NCBI GenBank assembly: GCA_964603125.1 | Contig: CAZRUA010000067.1 | Coordinates: 1-19,373 of the forward strand | Reading direction: 5' to 3' | Length of the DNA stretch: 19,373 bases | Source: CAZRUA01 sp964603125 | GTDB lineage: Bacteria > Bacteroidota > Bacteroidia > B-17B0 > Aurantibacillaceae | Position numbers and translations under genes: made by a program | Shown: positions 7,626 through 15,697 of the stretch, piece by piece | Layout: the number at the start of each line of letters is the position of its first letter | Position numbering within the stretch: the stretch's first letter is position 1 | The notes under the pieces: generated by a model | Seen by the model: the letters and a program-made list of their open reading frames with translations, nothing else | What the model was told of the DNA's origin: nothing | Database searches by the model: none

Positions 7626-9131
7626 TTGTTGAACAAATCTAAAAAAAAATATCTTTTTGCGAGTGTCGGTTTGATTTTTCTTTATGGAATTTCCATGTGC
7701 TTTTACTATAAAAGCGTACCCATAAGTGATTTTGGTAATTACTATTTTGGAAGCGAGTTTTTCGCTTATGGAAAATTTGGTTTACAAACTTATAATGTAG
7801 TTGATTTTAATCTAGAAGTTGGTAAAAGCTTTGAAAATTTTTATTTCCTTAATTATACTCCAGTTCCGCCAGCAACAGCCTTGTTTTATTTGCCATTTAT
7901 TTTATTTAAACCTTTCGTAGCTAAGTTAATTTTTAATTTATTGAGTGTAGGTTTGTTTTCTTATGCTCTTTTTCGCTTGTTTAATTTTTTAAAGGATAGC
8001 TATTCTCAAAGTTGGATAATCATTTTATTGCCGCTAGCTGTTTTTTTACCAATGCGCTTAAATATAGTATTTGGACAATCGTATTTGTTATTATTTGCTT
8101 TATTGGTTTTTGCTTTTCTGCAATATAAAAAGGGTAATTGGTATTCTTTTGCTTTGATAATTGCAATATGTGCAGCATTAAAAATTACACCTATTTTATT
8201 TTTAGCATTGCCTTTTGTAAGGCAAAGATATAACGCAGTTGTTGCGGGATTAACTGCATTTGTTTTTATTTCAATTTTACCTGTTTTTTGGGGCCATGGA
8301 GATGTTATTTGGAATTACTTTGTTAATGTTTTACCGCGGTTGAGCGAGAATGAAATTTCAGACCCATTATACTCAGGCTTTCAAAGTTTTTATGTAATGC
8401 TGGCTAATTCAGGTGTTGTGGAAAGAGGTTCTATTTGGTTCTATTTATGCTTATTTGTTTTTGGAACTTTCATTCTGTATACTCTTATTAATTATCTGAA
8501 AAGGAATATTAGAAATGACTTTAGTAGTTTTGGAGTTATATTTTTAGCTTCTGCTTTACTTACAGCATACAGTAATCATTATTCAATGTTATTGCTAATA
8601 TTTGTACTACCTATTTTTTTTAAATTTTCATATAAAAATGTCGGTTTGTTTCTATTGTTGCTGTTCATTGTCTATTTGCCAATGAATAAATTAACAAATC
8701 AGTTTTTCTTGATTAGATTTTTAAGATTTGAACTAATATTTCTATTGTTTCTTTTAGTGACGACCAGTGATTTTAAAATAAATACCAAGTTGTTAGCTGT
8801 TTGTTCGATATTGATGATGATTTATTATTTGCCAAGAATTGTGCAATCTTCAAATAACATAAGTATAAAAGACTATGCTGTTAATAAGCATCAAATTGTG
8901 TTTAATATAGATAGATTGAATGATAATCGTTTAATTTTAAATTGTTTAGATACTGGTCTATTTGTGGATGATACCCTTGATATAGCTTCGATTAAAAGTT
9001 TAGATATCCCCAAAGGAACAGATACGAGCGTGTTACAGCATAAAGTTTACTTTAATAAACAATTATTTTTTCTCAGCGATAAAGCGAATGGTATCGGTTT
9101 TAGTAAATTGTACTCATGCAAAATAGAATGA
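7626..9131 (+). CDS. GT87-like (DUF2029) polytopic membrane glycosyltransferase
   Basis: This 501-residue protein has around ten hydrophobic helices between residues about 10 and 405 and a soluble C-terminal part of about 95 residues. The first loop carries an Asp in ISDFGNYYFGS (Asp35), the position of the catalytic base in GT-C folds. It is followed by NYTPVPPATALFYLPF (76-91), which resembles the tyrosine/proline-rich motif of GT87/DUF2029 mannosyltransferases. Such enzymes transfer a sugar from a polyprenyl-phosphate donor outside the cytoplasmic membrane. The start is one of two adjacent TTG codons (7626, 7629); the next ATG would cut into the first helix. It heads the operon, and its TGA overlaps the next gene's ATG as ATGA. 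The GT-C class is fairly secure; sugar and acceptor are unknown. Confidence 0.72.
   Translation: MLNKSKKKYLFASVGLIFLYGISMCFYYKSVPISDFGNYYFGSEFFAYGKFGLQTYNVVDFNLEVGKSFENFYFLNYTPVPPATALFYLPFILFKPFVAKLIFNLLSVGLFSYALFRLFNFLKDSYSQSWIIILLPLAVFLPMRLNIVFGQSYLLLFALLVFAFLQYKKGNWYSFALIIAICAALKITPILFLALPFVRQRYNAVVAGLTAFVFISILPVFWGHGDVIWNYFVNVLPRLSENEISDPLYSGFQSFYVMLANSGVVERGSIWFYLCLFVFGTFILYTLINYLKRNIRNDFSSFGVIFLASALLTAYSNHYSMLLLIFVLPIFFKFSYKNVGLFLLLLFIVYLPMNKLTNQFFLIRFLRFELIFLLFLLVTTSDFKINTKLLAVCSILMMIYYLPRIVQSSNNISIKDYAVNKHQIVFNIDRLNDNRLILNCLDTGLFVDDTLDIASIKSLDIPKGTDTSVLQHKVYFNKQLFFLSDKANGIGFSKLYSCKIE
7634..7641 (-). promoter_or_regulatory. Candidate -7 box of the divergent helical-protein gene
   Basis: On the minus strand the sequence reads TAGATTTG, identical to the plus-strand box at 7571-7578. 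It lies about 70 bases before the ATG of the minus-strand gene. No clear -33 element is visible, and the box falls inside the first codons of the plus-strand gene, so support is limited. Confidence 0.28.
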
Positions 9132-10261
9132 GAAATTTTTTCATAATAATATTTACTTTGACATTGTTTGCAGCTTGCAAGCAAAGCAATAATCATTCGA
9201 TTAAGTTGAGGTGGATAAAGTCCCACAAGGCAGAGAATTTGGATACTTTTAAAATTGCGTTTGGATATTCTATGTCCTTTTTAGGCGCTAATTTTAGCAA
9301 GGAAGATTTTAATAATGCTCTTAATTTCATTGATGAGAGTAAATTTGATTTTGATTATGATAAAATTGGATTTTCAAAAGATGCTGTTGACGCTATTAAA
9401 GTAATTTGTGATAGTTTAAAAAACACGGAAGAATACAAGCACTATGGCGCTATTGATGCTGCTCGATTTGTTGTTTTAACATTGCATACAAGTCCACACT
9501 ATTATAAAATAACTGGAGCGGAGCCAACATTGACAGGTTTTAGTTCAAATCATTCTATAGAAGATACGGTTTGGTTTGCTGTTACAAATTCGAGTGTGGC
9601 GAAAGGAGAACGGGTTGTTATTTATGATAAAAAGTTAAACATAGGTTCAAGAACATTCGTTGCTTTTGAAGGCGACAGTGTATTTAAGAACCGATTAGCA
9701 AAGGCTAAACTTTATGAAACAATGACGCTTATGGCAAATAATCAATTTGCATTTGCGGTTTACAATGACAAGGGAAATTTGATTCATTCAAGTCCTAAAG
9801 TTTTCGGAGCAGCCGGTAAACCCAGTAAGTGTTTATGGTGTCATGAAACATCCATGCAAACGATACATAATGATAATGTAGCGATTGGTGGTTATTTGCA
9901 TCCAGATTCATTTAAAATCAATATGATTTCCTACCAGAAGAAAATAGATATTTCAAGAAGCTTAGCAAAAAATAATTTTATTGATTTCAGCAAATTGCAA
10001 GATCATGCATTAAGTGAAATTATGTATATAAGTTTTATGGAGCCTTCCGTGTATCGTTTAGCCTTGGAATGGAATTTATCAGAAGCTGAGGTATTACAAA
10101 AGCTTTCTAAGTTGAAAACACATGCACACGAAGAATTTCCTTTTCTTGGTAATTTGTACAACAGAAATGATATTGATAGTATTAGTGAGGTAAAGTTTGC
10201 AAAAGTACCATTATCTGTGAGGGAGGAATTAGGAGAGGAACCCAATTTTTTTAAAAAATAA
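9128..10261 (+). CDS. Lipoprotein with a single heme c (CxxCH) motif
   Basis: An N-terminal signal (MRNFFIIIFTLTLFAAC) ends in the lipobox FAAC, predicting a lipidated, membrane-anchored protein of about 377 residues. I chose the ATG at 9128 because it forms a four-base ATGA overlap with the upstream stop; an in-frame ATG at 9116 would add four residues. Near residue 235 lies CLWCH, a canonical covalent heme c attachment site, followed by HNDN and possible axial ligands such as Met in FKINMISY. The rest does not look like a classic small cytochrome c, and I do not recognise its family. Its place between a glycosyltransferase and a radical SAM enzyme suggests a redox or sensing role for the pathway outside the cytoplasm; this is inference. 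The motif could also be fortuitous. Confidence 0.7.
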   Translation: MRNFFIIIFTLTLFAACKQSNNHSIKLRWIKSHKAENLDTFKIAFGYSMSFLGANFSKEDFNNALNFIDESKFDFDYDKIGFSKDAVDAIKVICDSLKNTEEYKHYGAIDAARFVVLTLHTSPHYYKITGAEPTLTGFSSNHSIEDTVWFAVTNSSVAKGERVVIYDKKLNIGSRTFVAFEGDSVFKNRLAKAKLYETMTLMANNQFAFAVYNDKGNLIHSSPKVFGAAGKPSKCLWCHETSMQTIHNDNVAIGGYLHPDSFKINMISYQKKIDISRSLAKNNFIDFSKLQDHALSEIMYISFMEPSVYRLALEWNLSEAEVLQKLSKLKTHAHEEFPFLGNLYNRNDIDSISEVKFAKVPLSVREELGEEPNFFKK

Positions 10262-10281
10262 AGAGTAAATTTACTTCAACA

Positions 10282-11781
10282 ATGTCAAAAATTTTATTCT
10301 TTAATCCACGATCCGCAAAATCAAAACCAAGAATACCGAATAGTATTTTGCAAGTGGCAGCTTCTATTAATGGATTGTACGATTTTACAATCGTTGATGG
10401 TAATTTGGAAGACAATCCTATCGAGAAAATTATAGATTTATTAAGTAAGGAAGAATACATTTGTTTGGCAATCACTGTAATGCCTGGGCCGCAATTAAAA
10501 CAAGCTATTCCAGTTTCTAAATTGGTTAAACAAAAGTTTGCGAAAATTAAAATTGTTTGGGGAGGTTATTTTCCAAGCAACCAACCCGATTCGGTTTTAA
10601 ATTCAGGCTTTGTTGATGTTATTGTAAATGGAATGGGAGATAAATGTTTTCCAAAGTTGATGGATGCATTTGTTGCGGATAGAAGTTTTGAAGGTATTAG
10701 CAATATAATTTACAAGCTTAAAGATGAAATTGTTATTTCACCTAAAGATCCTATTTATGACCAAGATCAATTGCCAGATTTGCCTTATGGGAAATTAAAT
10801 GCATTTTATCCGATAGAGAAGTATCTTGGTAAAACTTATTTGGGTTCTAAAACAATTGCTTACCATAGTAGTTTTGGATGTCCTTTTACTTGCAGTTTTT
10901 GTGCTGTTGTTCCAATATACAACGCAAGATGGAAAGGTAAATCGGCAGAGAATATTTACAAGGATGTAAAAATGTTAAAAGATACTTATGGTGGTAATGC
11001 AATCGAGTTTCATGACAATAATTTTTTTGTATCGGAAAAGCGTATCGTAGATTTTTCTAATTTAATAAAGAAAGAAAATATGATTTGGTGGGGTGAGGGG
11101 AGGATTGACACCATTGATAAATTTAAGGATGAGACTTTACAATTGATGTATGAGGCTGGCTGTAGAATGATATTTTTTGGAGCTGAAAGTGGGAACGATA
11201 CATTATTGAAAGAAATGGATAAGGGCGGAACTCAATCAGCTCAGCAAATTATAGATTTTGCAAAGCGTTTAAGTAAGTTTAAGATTATACCTGAGTATAG
11301 TTTCGTGTTAGGAACACCCGCTAAATCGGAGGAGGAAGTGAATAGAAGAATTGACGCTGAAATTAGTTTTATTAAGAAAGTAAAAGTAGCTAATCCAAGT
11401 ACCGAGATTATTATTTACTTGTACAGCCCTGTTCCTACTAAAGGTTCAGAAATGTATCAAGAGGTTATAAAAAATGGTTTTAAGTTTCCTGAAGTTTTGG
11501 AAGATTGGATAAGTCCAGCTTGGGAAAATTTTGATTTACGTAAAAACCCTTTAACGCCTTGGATTAAACCATACATGATTGATAAGATAAAGAACTTTGA
11601 AACAGTTTTGAATGGATATTTCCCAACGCAAACAGATGTAAGGTTGTCATCGTTTCAGCGTAAAACTATTCGAGCAATTAGCTCTTGGAGATACAAGGTG
11701 AATTTCACTAAAGCTCCTTATGAAATTAAAACTTTGCATCGTTTATGGAAATATCGTCAGCCCGAAAAAGAAGGTTTTTAA
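10282..11781 (+). CDS. B12-binding-type radical SAM enzyme 1
   Basis: This 499-residue protein has an N-terminal cobalamin-binding-like Rossmann domain (about 1-130; KIVWGGYFPSN and the GMGD turn near 117-120). A radical SAM barrel follows, with the [4Fe-4S] motif CPFTCSFC (Cys200, Cys204, Cys207). The barrel continues with EFHDNNFF, WWGEGRID and FFGAESGNDTLLKEMDKG, typical of BchE/P-methylase-like enzymes. No DxHxxG motif is present, so cobalamin, if bound, would be His-off. Such enzymes methylate unactivated carbon or phosphorus, or carry out ring rearrangements. The C-terminal 100 residues are basic and aromatic and lack a recognised domain. It starts 20 bases after the heme lipoprotein. 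It is more distant from the other two radical SAM proteins here than they are from each other. Substrate unknown. Confidence 0.85.
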   Translation: MSKILFFNPRSAKSKPRIPNSILQVAASINGLYDFTIVDGNLEDNPIEKIIDLLSKEEYICLAITVMPGPQLKQAIPVSKLVKQKFAKIKIVWGGYFPSNQPDSVLNSGFVDVIVNGMGDKCFPKLMDAFVADRSFEGISNIIYKLKDEIVISPKDPIYDQDQLPDLPYGKLNAFYPIEKYLGKTYLGSKTIAYHSSFGCPFTCSFCAVVPIYNARWKGKSAENIYKDVKMLKDTYGGNAIEFHDNNFFVSEKRIVDFSNLIKKENMIWWGEGRIDTIDKFKDETLQLMYEAGCRMIFFGAESGNDTLLKEMDKGGTQSAQQIIDFAKRLSKFKIIPEYSFVLGTPAKSEEEVNRRIDAEISFIKKVKVANPSTEIIIYLYSPVPTKGSEMYQEVIKNGFKFPEVLEDWISPAWENFDLRKNPLTPWIKPYMIDKIKNFETVLNGYFPTQTDVRLSSFQRKTIRAISSWRYKVNFTKAPYEIKTLHRLWKYRQPEKEGF

Positions 11782-11783
11782 TT

Positions 11784-12464
11784 ATGTTGCAAAAAAAACT
11801 ATATACTGTATTTTATAAACCCTTTTTAAAGCGATATCTCAGAAAAGAGCGTGCTTATTCAAAAGATGGTATTTCTGTTATAGTAAAGCCTCAAGTATTT
11901 CATCCAAAGTATTTTTTTAGTTCGGAGTATTTATTCGATTTTGTAAAAAAAATTCATCTTGAAGGAAAGATTTTTTCTGAGCTGGGTTGTGGAACTGGAA
12001 TTATAAGTTTATTAGCATGGAAAAAGGGCGCAAAGGTTATAAGTGTAGATATTAATTCGCTTGCAATTGAAAATGCAAAGATTAATTTATCACGTAATAT
12101 TAATATCGGTAAGCCAAATGAATTACCTAAGTTTATTTTATCGGATATATACATCGAAGTGAAAGATGTTGTTTTTGATATTATAGTAATTAATCCTCCT
12201 TATTTTTTTTCTGATATAAAGGATGATTCTCAACTAGCTTGGAATGCGGGTGCAAATGGAGAGTATTTTCTAAAATTATTTTCGCAGTTGAAAGAAAAGA
12301 TCCATAAAGATTCTAAAGTTTACATGATTTTGGCGGATAATTGTGAGATAGAGAGAATTAAAAAAATGGCTTCAGATAAAGGCTTTAGCATGAGCTGTAT
12401 CGAAAAGAAAAAAGTAAAATGGGAAACGAATTTTATCTTTCAGGTAATAGATACAACTATTTAA
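11784..12464 (+). CDS. Class I SAM-dependent methyltransferase with NPPY motif
   Basis: From the ATG at 11784, two bases after the preceding stop, this is a 226-residue methyltransferase; an in-frame ATG at 11745 would overlap the previous gene by 37 bases and is less likely. The SAM-binding motif I is ELGCGTG (66-72), an Asp at 89 ends beta 2, and NPPY occurs at 137-140. NPPY is characteristic of PrmC/HemK-like and other N-methyltransferases acting on planar amide or amino groups. The preceding HPKYFFSSEYL segment is also like that family. A housekeeping PrmC role is unlikely because the N-terminal PrmC helical domain is absent. Its place between pathway genes suggests it modifies the pathway product. 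Confidence 0.75.
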   Translation: MLQKKLYTVFYKPFLKRYLRKERAYSKDGISVIVKPQVFHPKYFFSSEYLFDFVKKIHLEGKIFSELGCGTGIISLLAWKKGAKVISVDINSLAIENAKINLSRNINIGKPNELPKFILSDIYIEVKDVVFDIIVINPPYFFSDIKDDSQLAWNAGANGEYFLKLFSQLKEKIHKDSKVYMILADNCEIERIKKMASDKGFSMSCIEKKKVKWETNFIFQVIDTTI

Positions 12465-12521
12465 AAATAGGCAAATATAAATTAGGCTAATTAGCAGGGG
12501 TTTTGTATTTTAGTAATTATT

Positions 12522-13466
12522 ATGCCTGAAGTTTTAGTCGAAGTCAAAAAAAATAAAGAGCAAATCTTAGTTTCTTCCATTATGGAAGCAGTTTTTTATT
12601 TCGATGTATTTAAGTATCCATTAACTAGTGATGAAATTTTTGAGTTTTCAAATGTTAAAACAACTAGCGAAGAAGTTAAAAGTGCATTAGCGAATTTATT
12701 AACTCATGGAATACTGAAAGAAAAATCAGGATTTTATTTTTATTCAGGTTCAGATAGCAACTGTGTAGAGGAAAGATTAAATTCGGAAGCCAGAGCGCTT
12801 GCGATCTCGAATAAGGCAAATCGCTATGCTAAATTTATCAGTGGTTTTCCTTTTGTTAGATCTGTTTCTTTCTCGGGTTCTTTTTCTAAAGGAGTTATTG
12901 CTAAAGATGGGGATGTTGATTACTTTATTATCGTAGAACCCAATCGTTTGTGGGTTTGCCGCACATTTTTGATCGCATTTAAAAAAATTTTTTTATTCAA
13001 CTCAAAGAAATTCTTCTGCGTAAATTACTTTATCGATACGGAAAATTTGGATGTGCCCGATAAAAATAGATTTGTTGCTACAGAAATTGCAACGCTAAAG
13101 AATGCCTTCGGAACACACGATTTTCAGAATTTTTTAACTCGAAATAACTGGGCTTTCGAGTATTTTCCTCAGCAAAAAAACATAAGCCATTTACAAGCAA
13201 GTGATTGTAGGAAAGGACGGTTTAAAAAAAGTTTAGAGTGGCTTTTATCTGGGAAGTTCGGTGATAAAATGGATGATGTTTTTCTGAATTTTACTATTAA
13301 AAAATGGAAACGAAAGTTCCCTCATTTAAATAATTCGGAGTTTGAGTTAAATATGCGTTCAAAGAAAAACGTTTCAAAGCATCATCCTCAGGGCTTTCAA
13401 ACCAAGGTGTTGGAAGCTGTTAATGAAAGAATGAAGGCAATAGCTTATAAAACTGATATGATGTAA
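12522..13466 (+). CDS. Winged-helix plus pol-beta-type nucleotidyltransferase protein
   Basis: This 314-residue protein has an N-terminal helix-turn-helix-like region (about 15-75; KYPLTSDEIF then ALANLLTHGILKEKSGFY, as in a winged helix). A nucleotidyltransferase core of the pol-beta superfamily follows. Its signature GS(119-120)-x10-DVD (Asp131, Asp133) is intact, so the metal-binding carboxylates are present. The C-terminal region (about 200-314) is helical and basic. Such proteins transfer a nucleotide to a small molecule, antibiotic, protein or RNA; the substrate here is unknown. No antitoxin-like partner sits next to it, so a MNT/HEPN toxin pair is unlikely. The gene stands after the largest gap of the operon (57 bases) and one base before the next radical SAM gene. 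Confidence 0.68.
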   Translation: MPEVLVEVKKNKEQILVSSIMEAVFYFDVFKYPLTSDEIFEFSNVKTTSEEVKSALANLLTHGILKEKSGFYFYSGSDSNCVEERLNSEARALAISNKANRYAKFISGFPFVRSVSFSGSFSKGVIAKDGDVDYFIIVEPNRLWVCRTFLIAFKKIFLFNSKKFFCVNYFIDTENLDVPDKNRFVATEIATLKNAFGTHDFQNFLTRNNWAFEYFPQQKNISHLQASDCRKGRFKKSLEWLLSGKFGDKMDDVFLNFTIKKWKRKFPHLNNSEFELNMRSKKNVSKHHPQGFQTKVLEAVNERMKAIAYKTDMM

Positions 13467-13467
13467 T

Positions 13468-14919
13468 ATGAACAAGGTTTTGTTTACGCATTCGTATTTT
13501 CTTCATTTTGATAATAAACAATTACAAAATAATTCTCCTTATCCACCTTTAGGAACGCTCTACGCCGCTTCATATCTGCGAGAGAAGGGGTATGACGTTA
13601 GTGTTTTTGATACGCAGTTTTCTGATTCACCAAGCGAGATTGCATCTTCAATAGAGACGTTAAAACCTGATTTTTTTATTATTTACGATGATGGATTTAA
13701 CTACTTAACAAAAATGTGTTTGAGTAATATGCGTGAGGCAGCTTTTCAAATGCAAAAAATAGCTAAACAAAATAATTGTTATGTTATAGTTTGTAGTTCA
13801 GATGCCGCAGATAATGCGGGGTTGTACATTGAAAAGGGAGCTGATTTTGTAATTTATGGCGAAGGAGAAGACACATTATTGAGCTTAACTGAGTCGCTTA
13901 AGAATAAAGCAGTTGATTTTAATGTTGTGCAAGGAATTTATTTTAAAGAAGAAAATGGAATTGTTAAGTCGGACAAAAGAAATGTAATTACTAATTTGGA
14001 TAAGTTACCTCTTCCTGCCTGGGATTTAATTGATATTAAACCTTACAAAGATATTTGGTTAAAACATCACGGTTATTTCTCTTTAAATTTTGTAACAACT
14101 CGCGGCTGTCCATATAAATGCAATTGGTGTGCAAAACCAATTTACGGAAATAGATACAATACACATTCCCCTTCCAACATAGTGAATCAAATTAAAAACT
14201 TGCAAATCAAATGGGGGTTTACTCATGTTTGGTTTGCTGATGATATTTTTGGTTTAAGAGAAGATTGGTTGAGTGAGTTCGCTCATTTGGTGGAAGAAAA
14301 TCATCTGAAGATTGAATATAAAATACAATCAAGAGCCGATTTAATAAATAAGGCTAATACTGTTGAATTGTTGGCTAAATCGGGTTGTAAAGAGGTTTGG
14401 CTTGGTGCCGAAAGTGGCTCTCAGCGTATTTTGGATGCTATGGATAAAGGTATTAGCGTGAATGAAATTGAACAAAGTGTTAAGTTATTACAATCACAAA
14501 ATATAAAAGCGTGTTTATTCTTGCAATTCGGGTATTTAAATGAAAAGGTTAATGATATAAATCAAACTATTCAAATGGTTCAAAGACTTTTACCACACGA
14601 TATTGGTGTTTCGGTTTCTTACCCTTTGCCTGGAACAAAGTTTTATGAAAAAGTAAAGCAGGATTTAATAACAAAGAAAAATTGGACTGATAGTGATGAT
14701 TTAGATTTGATGTTCACGAATACTTACCAGTCTGGTTTTTATAAAAGCCTGCACCGATATATTCATCGCAAGTTTCGCTTAGCTCAAGGTTTAAATAGTT
14801 TAAGTAAATTTAATTTTTTTAATAGAAGAGTATTTTTAATTCCATATTATAAAGTGTCGGCTATTGTAATTAAAAAACAAATGATAAAATTAGAGCAAGA
14901 TGCAAAGGCAATCATTTGA
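13468..14919 (+). CDS. B12-binding-type radical SAM enzyme 2 (BchE-like)
   Basis: This 483-residue protein has an N-terminal B12-binding-like domain starting PYPPLGTLYAASYLREKG (about 24-41), with GADFVIYGEGEDT at about 124-136. The radical SAM motif CPYKCNWC (Cys214, Cys218, Cys221) follows. Barrel signatures include VWFADDIFG, EYKIQSRADL and VWLGAESGSQRILDAMDKG. This layout is that of the BchE/HpnJ-like cobalamin radical SAM class, which performs oxidative cyclisation or C-methylation. The first Rossmann GG turn is replaced by CSSDAADNAG, unlike enzyme 3. It follows the nucleotidyltransferase by one base and overlaps the next methyltransferase by 20 bases. Substrate unknown. Confidence 0.86.
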   Translation: MNKVLFTHSYFLHFDNKQLQNNSPYPPLGTLYAASYLREKGYDVSVFDTQFSDSPSEIASSIETLKPDFFIIYDDGFNYLTKMCLSNMREAAFQMQKIAKQNNCYVIVCSSDAADNAGLYIEKGADFVIYGEGEDTLLSLTESLKNKAVDFNVVQGIYFKEENGIVKSDKRNVITNLDKLPLPAWDLIDIKPYKDIWLKHHGYFSLNFVTTRGCPYKCNWCAKPIYGNRYNTHSPSNIVNQIKNLQIKWGFTHVWFADDIFGLREDWLSEFAHLVEENHLKIEYKIQSRADLINKANTVELLAKSGCKEVWLGAESGSQRILDAMDKGISVNEIEQSVKLLQSQNIKACLFLQFGYLNEKVNDINQTIQMVQRLLPHDIGVSVSYPLPGTKFYEKVKQDLITKKNWTDSDDLDLMFTNTYQSGFYKSLHRYIHRKFRLAQGLNSLSKFNFFNRRVFLIPYYKVSAIVIKKQMIKLEQDAKAII

Positions 14920-15697
14920 TAATTACGCTTCATCTTATGATGCTGATTTTACGTTTAGCTCCATTGGTAAAGTACAAAGGGAGCAAGTGTATAAGCATTT
15001 GTTAAAGGAACTGAATCGTTTAGAAAAGAATAGTTTTATATTAGAGTTGAATTGTGGCACCGGTTATGATGCGGATATGATATCTAAAATGGGTTTTAAT
15101 GTTTTGGCAACAGATGCTAGTGAGGCTATGATAGGAGAGTGCTACAAGCGAAACTCAAAAGCTAAATTTATACAGTCTTCTTTTAATACTATTAACGAAA
15201 TTGGAGCTATGGAAAAGCCAACTCTGGTGTTTTCAAATTTTGGCGGATTGAATTGTGCTACTGAAATGGAGTTAAGAAACTTAAGTAATGATTTGAATAG
15301 TATTTCTAAAAGTAGTACAGAACTTTTATTTGTAATTATGGGAAGGAAATGTTTGTGGGAAAGGTTTTATTTTAAGTTTAAGAAGCAAAAGCAAAATTCA
15401 ATGAGAAGACTTGAGAATAATGGTGTTTCAACTACAATTAACGAAGTTGATTTTATGACCTACTATTATTCGCCTAATGAATTAGCTGATATATTTAGTA
15501 AGCACTATAAATTGGTATACAAGCAACCTATAGGTTTTTTTGTACCTCCTTCTTATTTAAATCCTTTTTTTGCGAAGCGTAAATTTCTGCTTTCAGTTTT
15601 AAGACAATTGGATAATTTTTTTTGCTTAATTCCAGGGCTTTCCAATTATTCTGATCATTATATTGTCAAATTAAAAAGTAAATCATCCATTAATTGA
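14900..15697 (+). CDS. Class I SAM-dependent methyltransferase
   Basis: This 265-residue methyltransferase begins with FDNYASSYDADF (6-17), the usual lead-in of UbiE/COQ5-like small-molecule methyltransferases. Motif I reads ELNCGTGYD (49-57), and an Asp at 72 ends beta 2. The region around VFSNFGGLNC (about 112-121) corresponds to motif IV/post. Residues 140-265 carry a variable, substrate-determining part rich in aromatic residues. It overlaps the preceding radical SAM gene by 20 bases and the next one by four (TTGA), implying translational coupling. O- or C-methylation of the pathway product is the simplest guess. Confidence 0.8.
   Translation: MQRQSFDNYASSYDADFTFSSIGKVQREQVYKHLLKELNRLEKNSFILELNCGTGYDADMISKMGFNVLATDASEAMIGECYKRNSKAKFIQSSFNTINEIGAMEKPTLVFSNFGGLNCATEMELRNLSNDLNSISKSSTELLFVIMGRKCLWERFYFKFKKQKQNSMRRLENNGVSTTINEVDFMTYYYSPNELADIFSKHYKLVYKQPIGFFVPPSYLNPFFAKRKFLLSVLRQLDNFFCLIPGLSNYSDHYIVKLKSKSSIN

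Noticed and set aside
9116..9127. Earlier ATG for the heme-motif lipoprotein
   Set aside because: The ATG at 9128 gives the typical ATGA overlap and a cleaner signal peptide. The earlier ATG cannot be fully excluded.
11745..11783. Upstream ATG that would lengthen the NPPY methyltransferase by 13 residues
   Set aside because: It lies inside the previous radical SAM gene, and the added residues are basic and unlike the family's N-terminus. The ATG at 11784 follows the stop by two bases.
12522..13466. MNT/HEPN-type toxin-antitoxin module
   Set aside because: There is a nucleotidyltransferase core but no adjacent HEPN partner, and the neighbours are biosynthetic enzymes.
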